In this document: piece by piece, positions 34,537 to 42,673 of the stretch
Layout: every line of letters begins with the position of its first letter
Position numbering within the stretch: the first letter of the stretch is position 1
Assembly (NCBI GenBank): GCA_902495245.1
Contig: CABUWI010000002.1
Location: 290,834 to 354,833 of the forward strand
Direction of reading: 5' to 3'
DNA from: an uncultured Porphyromonadaceae bacterium
GTDB lineage: Bacteria > Bacteroidota > Bacteroidia > Bacteroidales > Muribaculaceae
DNA: 64,000 bases
Notes under the pieces: model-generated
Database searches by the model: none
Told to the model about the DNA's origin: nothing
Seen by the model: the letters and a program-made list of their open reading frames with translations, nothing else
Translations under genes and position numbers: made by a program

Positions 34537-36400
34537 TCTTGAAAAGCGGCGCTACGTCATCAGCGGTTTCATTCTTGTAATCGCCGTAATCTACCTGGTG
34601 CGCCTGTTTTCGCTGCAGGTGGCCGACGACAAGTATAAGGTCTTTGCGGAGAACAACGCGTTTTTGCGCAAGGTGCAGTATCCGAGCCGCGGCCTGATGT
34701 ATGACCGCAACGGCGAGCTGGTCGTGTATAACCAGCCGGCCTACGACGTCATGATGATTCCGAAGGACATCAAGGGGCTCGACACTCTGGACTTCTGCCG
34801 GACGCTGGGCATCACCCGCGAGAATTTCGACGCGCGCATGGCCGACGTGAAGAAGTCGGCCGGCTATAGCGTCTACACGCCCCAGCGCTTCATGTCTCAC
34901 CTGACGGCGCGCGACTACGGCCGCCTGCAGGAGAAGCTTTACCGCTATGCCGGCTTTTACACGCAGAAGCGAATTCTGAGGCAGTATAACTACCGCGCGG
35001 CGGCCAACGTGCTCGGCAACATTCGCGAGGTCAACCAGAAAGACCTCGACAAGGACGAAGAGGGCTACTACCGCCCGGGCGACTACACGGGCGACGTCGG
35101 CGTGGAGAGCAGCTATGAGGAGTATCTGCGCGGAGTGAAAGGCGTGGAGATTCTGATGCGCGACGCCCACGGCCGCATTCAGGGCCGCTATGAAGAGGGC
35201 GCCTACGACGTCGCGCCCCGCTCGGGCCGCAACCTGACGCTGGGGCTCGACATCAAGCTGCAGCAGTATGCCGAGAGCCTGATGGTCAACAAAATCGGCG
35301 CAGTGGTGGCCATCGAGCCGAAGACGGGCGAGATTCTCTGCATGGTCTCGTCGCCCACCTACGACCCCACCCTGCTCGTGGGCCGCGAGCGAGGCAAGAA
35401 CTACCTCAAGCTGCAAAACCGCGAAGAAAATCCCGACCTGCCGCTGTTTGACCGCGCGCTCAGCGGCGTCTATCCCCCCGGCTCAACATTCAAGCCCACC
35501 CAGGCGCTCATCACCCTGCAGGAGGGAATCATCGACATCAACACGCCGTTTCCCTGCTATCACGGCTATGCCTACAGCGGCCGCAAGCTGAAATGCCATG
35601 GCCACCCCTCGCCGCTGCCCGTCCGTCCGGCGCTGGCGACCTCATGTAACGCCTTTTTCTGCTGGGGATTCAAGAACATGATTGACCGCCGCAGCAAGTA
35701 CGGGTCAGTCGAAAACGCATTTGAAATCTGGAAGAACTATCTCGTGCAGCTCGGCTACGGCTACAAGCTCGGAGTTGACCTGCCCCACGAGAGCCGCGGC
35801 TTTCTGCCCAACGCGAAGTATTACGACAAATACTATGGCGCGGGCCACTGGAGCGCCAACACCATCATATCCGTCAGCATCGGCCAGGGCGAGGTGCTGG
35901 CCACTCCGCTGCAAATCGCCAACCTGAGCGCCACCATTGCCAACCGCGGCTACTACATCACGCCCCATGTGGTCAAGGCCATAGAAGACACCGTGATGCC
36001 CGCGGAATATCTGGCGAAACACACGCCCGACATTGACCGGCGCTGGTTTGAGGCCGTGGCCGAAGGCATGCGCATGGCCGTAACGGGCGGCACGTGCACC
36101 AAAGCCAACATCTCCGACATCGCCGTTGCCGGCAAGACGGGCACCGCTCAGAACCCCCACGGCAAGGACCACTCGGCGTTCATGGGCTTCGCGCCGTTCG
36201 ACGACCCGCAGATTGCCGTGGCCGTCTACGTCGAAAACGGCATCTGGGGCGCCACCTACGGCGTGCCTATCGGCGCGCTGATAATCGAGAAGTACCTCAC
36301 CGGCAAGATTCGCCCCGAGCGGCAATATCTCGAAACCAACATGTTGAACTCAAGCACACTGCAGAACCGTGTTGTCCGCAAACCGAAAACCGAACAGTGA
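34520..36400 (+). CDS. mrdA: Penicillin-binding protein 2
   Basis: This is the class B transpeptidase that crosslinks peptidoglycan during cell elongation. The 626-residue protein has a cytoplasmic tail and one helix (ISGFILVIAVIYLVRLFSLQ). The pedestal domain follows (YPSRGLMYDRNGELVVYNQP). The transpeptidase domain shows S322-T-F-K325 (PGSTFKP), S375-C-N377 and K539-T-G541 (AGKTGTAQ). All catalytic motifs are intact. The start is GTG at 34520, inside the end of mreD; no ATG gives the cytoplasmic tail. It is followed by rodA with a 32-bp overlap. Confidence 0.95.
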   Translation: MRKDYNLEKRRYVISGFILVIAVIYLVRLFSLQVADDKYKVFAENNAFLRKVQYPSRGLMYDRNGELVVYNQPAYDVMMIPKDIKGLDTLDFCRTLGITRENFDARMADVKKSAGYSVYTPQRFMSHLTARDYGRLQEKLYRYAGFYTQKRILRQYNYRAAANVLGNIREVNQKDLDKDEEGYYRPGDYTGDVGVESSYEEYLRGVKGVEILMRDAHGRIQGRYEEGAYDVAPRSGRNLTLGLDIKLQQYAESLMVNKIGAVVAIEPKTGEILCMVSSPTYDPTLLVGRERGKNYLKLQNREENPDLPLFDRALSGVYPPGSTFKPTQALITLQEGIIDINTPFPCYHGYAYSGRKLKCHGHPSPLPVRPALATSCNAFFCWGFKNMIDRRSKYGSVENAFEIWKNYLVQLGYGYKLGVDLPHESRGFLPNAKYYDKYYGAGHWSANTIISVSIGQGEVLATPLQIANLSATIANRGYYITPHVVKAIEDTVMPAEYLAKHTPDIDRRWFEAVAEGMRMAVTGGTCTKANISDIAVAGKTGTAQNPHGKDHSAFMGFAPFDDPQIAVAVYVENGIWGATYGVPIGALIIEKYLTGKIRPERQYLETNMLNSSTLQNRVVRKPKTEQ

Positions 36401-37838
36401 GCCCTCGGCCTTCCGCACCGTCGACTGGTTCACCATTGTGCTCTACCTGCTGCTGGTGCTGGCGGGAGTGGTGAGCATCTATGCCGCGAGCTATGACTTT
36501 GACCACGCCTCGATTTTCTCGTTTTCGGAATTCTCGGGCAAGCAGCTGCGCTGGATCGGGCTGAGCCTGCTGTTAGGCCTCGTCATCATGCTGAGCGACT
36601 ACAGGATATATGAGACGTATGCTTACCCGTTCTACGTGTTCATGATGGTCTTGCTGGCGGTTACGGCCGTCATTGCGCCCGACATCAAGGGCTCGCACTC
36701 GTGGCTCAAACTCGGGCCGGTGAGCCTTCAGCCGGCCGAATTCGCCAAGTGCGCCACGGCGCTGGCGCTTGCGCGCCTCTTCAACAGCTATAACTTCAAG
36801 CTCAAGACCCCGGCAAGCTATGCCAAGGCAATTGGAATCATAGTGCTACCGATTCTGCTCATCATCGCCGAGCGCGAAACGGGGTCGGCGCTGGCCTATA
36901 TGGCACTGTTTTTCGTGCTCTACCGCGAGGGCATGAGCGGCATGGTGCTGCTGGCGGCGCTGGCGGCCGTGGTGATATTCGTCGTTACGGTGAAATATGT
37001 CGACACGACCGTGCTCGGCATGGCCAAGGGCGAGTTCATCGTGTCGATGCTCATCATGCTGACCTCGTCGGTTATGGCGGGACTCTACGCGCGGTCGCTC
37101 GAAGTGATGCGCAACGTGTTTCTGCTCTTCGCGGCCACCGTGGGCATAGCCTTTGCCTGTCATGGACTCGGGTGGGAGCTGCCGTGGCGATGGATTTTCA
37201 TCGGCGAGATTGTCCTTGCGGCCGTCTATTTCGTCATCATGGGCATCAGAGAGCGGCTCAAACCGCTGTTCATCTGCGCCATCTTCGCCGTGGGCACCGT
37301 GGTGTTCAGCTTTTCGGCCAACATGCTGTTCGAGCACATGGCCCCCCACCAGCAGAACCGCATTCTGGTGAGCCTCGGCATCAAGGCCGACCCGCGCGGC
37401 GCCGGCTACAACGTGAACCAGAGCATGATTGCCATCGGCTCGGGCGGACTGACGGGCAAGGGCTTCCTGAACGGCACACAGACAAAGCTGAAATACGTGC
37501 CCGAGCAGCACACCGACTTCATTTTCTGCACCATCGGCGAGGAAGAAGGCTTTGCGGGCACGGCGGCGGTGATTCTGCTGTTTCTGGCGCTGATTCTGCG
37601 CATCATAACGCTGGCCGAGCGGCAGCCGTCGACCTTTGTGCGCGTCTACGCCTACTGCGTGGCGTCGCTGTTCATCTTCCACCTCTGCATCAACATCGGC
37701 ATGGTCATCGGGCTCTGCCCCGTCATCGGCATACCGCTCCCCTTCTTCAGCTACGGCGGCTCCTCGCTATGGGGCTTCACCATCTTGCTCTTCATCTTGC
37801 TGCGACTCGACGCCGCCCGCAAGCAGCTCCGCAGCTAA
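36369..37838 (+). CDS. rodA: RodA, SEDS peptidoglycan polymerase
   Basis: The 489-residue polytopic protein of the SEDS family polymerises glycan strands and pairs with PBP2. Visible motifs are KGSHSWLKLGPVSLQPAEFAK, NVNQSMIAIGSGGLTGKGF, EQHTDFIFCTIGEEEG and the C-terminal IGLCPVIGIPLPFFSYGGSS. A GTG at 36369 opens the frame within mrdA; a TTG at 36372 is equally possible. The gene is the last of the mreD-mrdA-rodA unit and ends 4 nt from the stop of the convergent ORF6N gene. Confidence 0.93.
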   Translation: MLSANRKPNSEPSAFRTVDWFTIVLYLLLVLAGVVSIYAASYDFDHASIFSFSEFSGKQLRWIGLSLLLGLVIMLSDYRIYETYAYPFYVFMMVLLAVTAVIAPDIKGSHSWLKLGPVSLQPAEFAKCATALALARLFNSYNFKLKTPASYAKAIGIIVLPILLIIAERETGSALAYMALFFVLYREGMSGMVLLAALAAVVIFVVTVKYVDTTVLGMAKGEFIVSMLIMLTSSVMAGLYARSLEVMRNVFLLFAATVGIAFACHGLGWELPWRWIFIGEIVLAAVYFVIMGIRERLKPLFICAIFAVGTVVFSFSANMLFEHMAPHQQNRILVSLGIKADPRGAGYNVNQSMIAIGSGGLTGKGFLNGTQTKLKYVPEQHTDFIFCTIGEEEGFAGTAAVILLFLALILRIITLAERQPSTFVRVYAYCVASLFIFHLCINIGMVIGLCPVIGIPLPFFSYGGSSLWGFTILLFILLRLDAARKQLRS

Positions 37839-37842
37839 ACGG

Positions 37843-38714
37843 TCATAATCGTGAAACAAGTTCAGACCCTGTCATTACCTCCATTTTTGAGAAAGCGAAC
37901 AACTTTTTGCCAAGGTCTTTCAGCGAATGACCGATATGATAGACATATTCATCTATTATAAGAAAACGGTCATGGGCCTTATTATAGTCATGCAGCGTTA
38001 CCCCCGGATACTGGGCGTTATGCCGTTCTACATCTTGACGCAGTTGGCTTGAAATGCGGCCATCGTAAATATCCACCGTAACGCCCGGTTTTCTTTTTGA
38101 CAACTGCACCAATACCGAGTCATCAACATAACTGTCAATTATTACGATTCGACTCTGCGCTTTCCTAATCAAACCGGCGACGAAAGCGTAAGCGTCAAAA
38201 ATCTGACCGTTAAAGAATATGCCTTGAATCGGCTCTTGCGGTTCGTTCAGTCGATTCAGAATCAAATCTACCTTCTCATCTGTTTTCATCTGCTTAATCT
38301 CTATTCTCTCTATTCTTTGAAAAATAGAGGCATTGCCACAAATGCGTCGATAATCCGAATGCTGGTGCTGACAGCCGTGTTGCTTTTCAGCACGGCGGAA
38401 AGCATAGCCACGCCTTGTTCCGTAAATGCAAACGGATTGGTCGACGAATGTTTGAGACTATTGAACCGGTAACAATTTGTTACCAGTTCGTCTTTTTCTT
38501 GATCTGAAAGCCGGAATCTGAAATATTCCGGGAAACGCTCTATGTTACGTTTCACGGCTTGATTGAGTGTTTTGGTTTCGACGCCATACAACTCGGCCAA
38601 ATCACGGTCAATCATAACTTGTGTGTTTCTGAGCGTAATGATTCTGTGCTCAATCGGAGTCATAGCGCCGCCGGCCGGCGTGGACATTTCTTGCGATGAA
38701 TTCGGATTTGCCAT
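37843..38714 (-). pseudogene. ORF6N-domain gene split by frameshift
   Basis: Two adjacent frames together make one recognisable protein. The first (38714-38310, 134 aa) is the ORF6N DNA-binding region of phage antirepressor-like proteins (EHRIITLRNTQVMIDRDLAE, ERFPEYFRFRLSDQEKDE, FAFTEQGVAMLSAVLKSN, IIDAFVAM). The second (38289-37843, 148 aa) is its usual C-terminal half (GIFFNGQIFDAYAFVAGLIR, AHDRFLIIDEYVYHIGHSLK). Reading the second frame upstream of its ATG gives IFQRIERIEIKQ, the expected joining helix. The shift falls at CTATTTTTC near 38322, and a few linker residues seem missing. A small deletion is likeliest. Both halves could still be translated separately. Confidence 0.75.
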
Positions 38715-38722
38715 AGTAATAA

Positions 38723-39391
38723 TTATTTGGAGTAGAGCTGAAGCTCGAAGTCGAGGGCGGCGTTGGCGGGAATTACATCCATGATGGCGCGGGTGCCATA
38801 GGCTTCGGCCGGGGGAATGAAGACGCGATAGGTGCCGCCGAGGCGCATGCGCTGCAGGGCTGCGCGCAGCCCGGGCACAACGTTGGCCACGGGCATCATG
38901 AACGGTTCGGCCTCGCTGACAGAATCGAAGACCGTGCCGTCGCTGAGGCGGGCGGTATATGAGACGCTGACCGTGTCGGAGAGCAAGGGCATCGGCCCGG
39001 AACCGTCGACCATGCGCTGCAAAACGGTTCCGCCCGGCAGTTGCGCCGTGCGCGGCCGCGAGAGCTGAGCGGCAACCCAGGCGTTTTCAGTCTCGGGGTC
39101 GAGCGGCGCAAGCACGGGCGGACGCACGGCGTCTGCAATCCACGCGCTCGCTTCGTCGGCCGACGCGAAGCCGACGTCGGCGCCGTCGACCAGGCGCATG
39201 CGCAGCAAGGCGATGAAGCGTTCGGGGTCAATCCTGACGCCGAGGCTGTCGAGCTGCCTGACGGCATCGGCATAAATCGTGGCGGCCGCGCCCTCATTGG
39301 TAGGCCGGTCAACGGCCGGCGCCTGAGCGCAGACGGCGCCGCCTGCCGCGAGGGCAAGCAGCGCCGCCGAAAAGGTTGCGGTCAGTTTCAT
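38723..39391 (-). CDS. FKBP-type peptidyl-prolyl isomerase, exported
   Basis: The 222-residue protein has a signal peptide (SAALLALAAGGAVCAQA), a helical N-terminal region and a C-terminal FKBP fold (VSYTARLSDGTVFDSVSEAE, VPGLRAALQRMRLGGTYRVF, PPAEAYGTRAI). It should catalyse proline cis-trans isomerisation in the periplasm and act as a folding aid. The loop after the active-site tyrosine keeps the FDS motif. It overlaps the upstream FKBP gene by 4 bp (ATGA) and ends 8 nt before the split ORF6N gene. Confidence 0.88.
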   Translation of the reverse strand: MKLTATFSAALLALAAGGAVCAQAPAVDRPTNEGAAATIYADAVRQLDSLGVRIDPERFIALLRMRLVDGADVGFASADEASAWIADAVRPPVLAPLDPETENAWVAAQLSRPRTAQLPGGTVLQRMVDGSGPMPLLSDTVSVSYTARLSDGTVFDSVSEAEPFMMPVANVVPGLRAALQRMRLGGTYRVFIPPAEAYGTRAIMDVIPANAALDFELQLYSK

Positions 39392-40002
39392 TTCTTGCCG
39401 ATGACTTCGAGCAGTTCAACGTCGAAAATCAGCGTCGAATTGGGGCCGATTATGCCGCCGGCTCCCTGCGGACCATAGGCGAGCGCCGAAGGAATGTGGA
39501 GACGCCATTTCGAGCCTGCAGGCATGAGCTGCAGGGCCTCGACCCAGCCGGGAATTACCTGCGTAACGCCGAATGTGGCAGGTTCGCCGCGCTCGACCGA
39601 GCTGTCGAAGACGGTTCCGTCAATGAGGCGGCCTGTGTAGTGCACCTTCACCTGGTCGCCGGCTGCGGGACGCGGGCCGTTGCCTTCGGTGAGCACCTCA
39701 TACTGCAGGCCGCTGGGGGTGGTTATGATTTCGGGGCGCTTGCCGTTTGCCTCGAGATAGTCGCGACCGGCGGCCTCGTTGACCTTTGCGGCGGCCTCGG
39801 CCTGAGCCTGCATTTCCTGCTCCATGGCGGTGAAATACTCGCGAATCACATTCTTGGCCTCGTCGTAGGTCATTTTGAGTTCGCGGCCGTTGAATGCGGC
39901 GTCCATTCCTTCGGCAAAGTCGGTCATATTGATTTCCTTGATGCCCGACGAGCGGAAGTTGTTGGCCATGCTCATGCCGAGCGCATAGCTGATTTTGTCC
40001 AT
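39388..40002 (-). CDS. FKBP-type peptidyl-prolyl isomerase (FklB-like)
   Basis: The 204-residue protein has no signal peptide. It has an FklB-like helical dimerisation region (ISYALGMSMANNFRSSGIKE) and a complete FKBP domain (VKVHYTGRLIDGTVFDSSVE, QVIPGWVEALQLMPAGSKWR, IPSALAYGPQGAGG). Location is probably cytoplasmic. It is placed 43 nt after pfkA and overlaps the exported FKBP gene, so the pair is co-translated. The general role is protein folding; the substrates are unknown. Confidence 0.9.
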   Translation of the reverse strand: MDKISYALGMSMANNFRSSGIKEINMTDFAEGMDAAFNGRELKMTYDEAKNVIREYFTAMEQEMQAQAEAAAKVNEAAGRDYLEANGKRPEIITTPSGLQYEVLTEGNGPRPAAGDQVKVHYTGRLIDGTVFDSSVERGEPATFGVTQVIPGWVEALQLMPAGSKWRLHIPSALAYGPQGAGGIIGPNSTLIFDVELLEVIGKK

Positions 40003-40045
40003 AGTAGTTCGTTTGAGAGGGGATTATTGAATTTCGGTTATATTG

Positions 40046-41026
40046 TCAGATGCTGAGCCGGCGCAGGGTTTCGAGCAGCGAGCGGTCAATGGGCTTGTCG
40101 TTCTTGATTGCCTTCGAGAAGGGCACGTAGACAATCTGGTCGTTCTGAATGCCGATCATGACGTTGCGCTGATCTTCCATCAGGGCGTCGATTGCGGCGG
40201 CGCCCATGCGCGAGGCCAGAATGCGGTCGGTTGCCGTCGGCGAACCGCCGCGCTGCAGGTGGCCGAGAATGGAGACGCGCACGTCGTAGGCCGGAAACTC
40301 GTTGTGAACGCGCTCGGCCAGGGCCATCGCGCCGCCCGTTACGGGACTTTCGGCCACGAGCACGATGCTCGAGTTCTTGCTCTTGCGGAAGCCGTTCTGA
40401 ATCAGCTCGCCGAGCTGGTCGACCTCGGTGGATATTTCCGGAATGATGGCGGCCTCGGCACCCGTGGCAATGGCGCCGTTGAGGGCCAGGAAGCCCGCAT
40501 CGCGGCCCATGACCTCGATGAAGAACAGGCGCTCGTGGCTCGTCGCCGTGTCGCGGATTTTGTCGACGCACTCCATTATTGTGTTCAACGCCGTGTCATA
40601 GCCGATTGTTTTGTCGGTGCCGTAAAGGTCGTTGTCAATGGTGCCGGGCAGGCCGATGCAGGGAAAGTTGAACTCGTTGGCAAACACGCGCGCGCCCGTC
40701 AGCGAACCGTCGCCGCCGATGACCACCAGGGCGTCGATGCCGTGGCGCTTGATGGTGTCGTAGGCCAGCTGGCGCCCTTCGGGAGTCTGAAACTCCTTGC
40801 AGCGGGCGGTTTTCAGAATCGTGCCGCCCATCTGAATGATGTTGCTGACATTCTGGGTCTTGAAGTCCTCAATCTCGTCGGTGAGCAGCCCCTTGTAGCC
40901 GCGATATATACCCTTGACTTTGAAGCCGTTGAAGATTGCCGAGCGCGTAACGGCGCGGATAGCCGCATTCATGCCCGGAGCGTCGCCGCCCGAGGTCAGA
41001 ATGCCGATGCACTTAATTTCTGCCAT
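40046..41026 (-). CDS. pfkA: 6-phosphofructokinase
   Basis: This is the ATP-dependent glycolytic kinase converting fructose 6-phosphate to fructose 1,6-bisphosphate. The 326-residue protein shows the ATP-binding GGDAPGMNAAIRAV, GGDGSLTGA, and the catalytic PGTIDNDLYGTDKTIGYDTA in which TIDND holds the catalytic aspartate. RDAGFLAL and HLQRGGSPTATDRILA follow. The length and motifs match the ATP-PfkA group, including the conserved GGDGS pattern. It has its own housekeeping promoter and heads a unit with the two FKBP genes. Confidence 0.95.
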   Translation of the reverse strand: MAEIKCIGILTSGGDAPGMNAAIRAVTRSAIFNGFKVKGIYRGYKGLLTDEIEDFKTQNVSNIIQMGGTILKTARCKEFQTPEGRQLAYDTIKRHGIDALVVIGGDGSLTGARVFANEFNFPCIGLPGTIDNDLYGTDKTIGYDTALNTIMECVDKIRDTATSHERLFFIEVMGRDAGFLALNGAIATGAEAAIIPEISTEVDQLGELIQNGFRKSKNSSIVLVAESPVTGGAMALAERVHNEFPAYDVRVSILGHLQRGGSPTATDRILASRMGAAAIDALMEDQRNVMIGIQNDQIVYVPFSKAIKNDKPIDRSLLETLRRLSI

Positions 41027-41057
41027 AAAACTGTTCCTTTCAAAAATTATTGAGCTG

Positions 41058-41088
41058 CAAAGTTACAAAAAATTTCACGCAGAATCAA
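41058..41088 (-). promoter_or_regulatory. Promoter of pfkA
   Basis: On the minus strand, TTG (41086-41088) and TAACTTTG (41058-41065) are separated by 20 nt. The pfkA ATG follows 31 nt after the -7 box. Confidence 0.75.
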
Positions 41089-41160
41089 CACCATTTCACG
41101 CGCATCCACCCCACCATAAGGCCTTCCGGCTACCTCTCAGAATGATTTGTTTCGCGACTG

Positions 41161-41703
41161 TTATTTGTCAGGCCCACTTGTTGCATAAATCTGTTTGAAT
41201 ATTTTTGAGGTCGCATCTTCTGTTTCTTGGAGAACCATAGCAAAATCGGCAGCGAATGCTTGTTCTGAGAAAGCGTTACCATCAATATTCCTACCAATCC
41301 AAAAAACAATTTTTCCTTTTGGTGTCACACAGCCGCTCACTACTCGTGAGGATACATTATAATCATTCATCGCTATGATGCCTTTGTCCATAACCGCAGG
41401 TGGCAACTCAGTCTTAGTGTTACAGATGATTTGATATAAATCATCTGGGTCAATGCACACTCGTACGTCAAGCTTATCATTATCGACCGTAAATCCGATC
41501 TCAAATGTAATAATTGAGTCTTCGTCCGTATACATATGATACTTCCAGTTTTGTTCGTCAAAATGCGCTTTGACAACGTCTTCAATCTTACTATCGCTCA
41601 AGGCAATATCGTGCTCCGAGATTCTATTCTCATTGTTTGAGCAGGAAGATATTGCCAGAAGAGATGCGACAGCCGCCATCAGGACAATAATGTAATGTTT
41701 CAT
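41161..41703 (-). CDS. Small lipoprotein, possibly YbjN-like
   Basis: The 180-residue protein has a lipoprotein signal (LLAISSC, Cys21). The mature part has alternating helices and strands: KIEDVVKAHFDEQNWKYHMY, IITFEIGF, LDVRVCID, then MDKGIIAMNDYN, SGCVTPKGKIVFWIGRNIDG and a C-terminal helix. The order resembles the YbjN/type III chaperone-like fold, but I cannot confirm this. Its AT-rich codon use differs strongly from pfkA next door. It is the last gene of the leftward AT-rich island and lies 49 nt after the preceding gene, probably in one transcript with it. Confidence 0.6.
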   Translation of the reverse strand: MKHYIIVLMAAVASLLAISSCSNNENRISEHDIALSDSKIEDVVKAHFDEQNWKYHMYTDEDSIITFEIGFTVDNDKLDVRVCIDPDDLYQIICNTKTELPPAVMDKGIIAMNDYNVSSRVVSGCVTPKGKIVFWIGRNIDGNAFSEQAFAADFAMVLQETEDATSKIFKQIYATSGPDK

Positions 41704-41752
41704 GAGGGAATCTGATTTATGAGTAAAATGTTAATTGTATGATTTGACACTA

Positions 41753-42409
41753 CTATCGATATAGGTTTATCAATTGCGTGAATTTTGGTTTGTCGTATCC
41801 CAAATCGTTTGCAATATTGCGCAAAAGTTCATGCGCCTCTGCGTTATGAGTGGACTTAATGAGGTCATAACAAGTTAACAGCAAAAATTCTTTGGCTTTT
41901 GCCGGTTTTATGGATATGACGATGTCAATTAGAGTGTCTGCATCGGTATACTTCGCCATGATTTTCGACAAAGCCAAAGGGGAATCCGGAAGCCCGAAGA
42001 AAACTGCGGACTGCTTTAAGACCAACACGGGAACATCATCCATTAAATTATCGTTGTATCCGCCAAAGAATGAAATCAGACACATTGCGGCCTCACGCTG
42101 ACGCAGCGTAAGCTGGGATTGAATGTCTTGCAAACTCTCTGCTCCTACCGAAACAGAATTTTGTCTTACCTCTGACACAGCGCCCAGAACCTTAGAAGCA
42201 GCTTTTTGAGTCTCAGACCTATTTGTTGATTCTTGATTATATACTCGGGGGGTTACGCTCTGCTCTGACTCTTTGTTTTGAACCCGGTATAAAAGATAAG
42301 CACCAAGAGCGATACAGAATAACGGGCCAAAGACGCTGTTGCCTTTAAGTGCCGCTCCGAAAAAACTGATTATTCCGATTGCTAAAAATATCCAGCCTGC
42401 AGTTTTCAT
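41753..42409 (-). CDS. Membrane protein with soluble helical C-terminal domain
   Basis: The 218-residue protein starts with two adjacent helices (AGWIFLAIGIISFFGAALKG and FGPLFCIALGAYLLYRV). A polar linker leads to an all-helical domain (QSQLTLRQREAAMCLISFFG, SKIMAKYTDADTLIDIVI, AKEFLLLTCYDLIKS). The C-terminal part is reminiscent of TerB-like helical domains, an uncertain match. It lies 27 nt downstream of the 54-residue membrane protein gene, so both are likely expressed from the promoter-like motif at 42632-42659. Function is unknown. Confidence 0.6.
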   Translation of the reverse strand: MKTAGWIFLAIGIISFFGAALKGNSVFGPLFCIALGAYLLYRVQNKESEQSVTPRVYNQESTNRSETQKAASKVLGAVSEVRQNSVSVGAESLQDIQSQLTLRQREAAMCLISFFGGYNDNLMDDVPVLVLKQSAVFFGLPDSPLALSKIMAKYTDADTLIDIVISIKPAKAKEFLLLTCYDLIKSTHNAEAHELLRNIANDLGYDKPKFTQLINLYR

Positions 42410-42436
42410 ACTTCGAACGCAATAATGAATGTAAAA

Positions 42437-42601
42437 CTATTCTCCCTTTTTCTTGGAAAATGCAACGGCAATGATTCCAATGATGAGATTGAACAAGGAG
42501 AGTCCAAAAGCCCAGCCGAATCCAATTTTTCGCGTGCTCCCCCATTTTCCGACAAGCAGAGCGAGGGAGATAGCAACAATAAAAAGAAATACTTGATCCA
42601 T
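42437..42601 (-). CDS. 54-residue two-helix membrane protein
   Basis: This short frame starts at ATG 42601 and stops at TAG 42437-42439. The product has helix one (VFLFIVAISLALLVGKW), a short basic glycine-rich turn (GSTRKIGFGW), helix two (AFGLSLFNLIIGIIAVAF) and a lysine-rich tail (SKKKGE). The basic residues fit a hairpin in the inner membrane. Similar small proteins with an R-K-x-G-F-G-W turn are common in Bacteroidota, with no defined role. An ECF-like promoter motif lies 30 nt upstream of the ATG. It sits between the helicase gene and the 218-residue membrane protein gene. Confidence 0.65.
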   Translation of the reverse strand: MDQVFLFIVAISLALLVGKWGSTRKIGFGWAFGLSLFNLIIGIIAVAFSKKKGE

Positions 42602-42631
42602 ATTTGATATATTTAAAGGTTTTTGTCCTTA

Positions 42632-42659
42632 ATGACAAGTTAAGCCCAAAGGTTAACAG
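42632..42659 (-). promoter_or_regulatory. ECF-like promoter motif, copy 2
   Basis: On the minus strand CTGTTAACCTTT (42648-42659) is followed after 10 nt by TGTCAT (42632-42637), then the small-protein ATG 30 nt later. The same 12-mer, 10-nt gap and hexamer occur before the helicase gene. AAC and GTC cores 15 nt apart fit the usual ECF sigma -35/-10 pattern. Confidence 0.6.
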
Positions 42660-42673
42660 CTCATTCAAAAAAT

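Noticed and set aside
42345..42668. 107-codon minus-strand frame over the small membrane gene
   Set aside because: It begins upstream of the promoter-like motif and its product has no membrane or domain pattern. The 54-residue frame in the same place has two clear helices.
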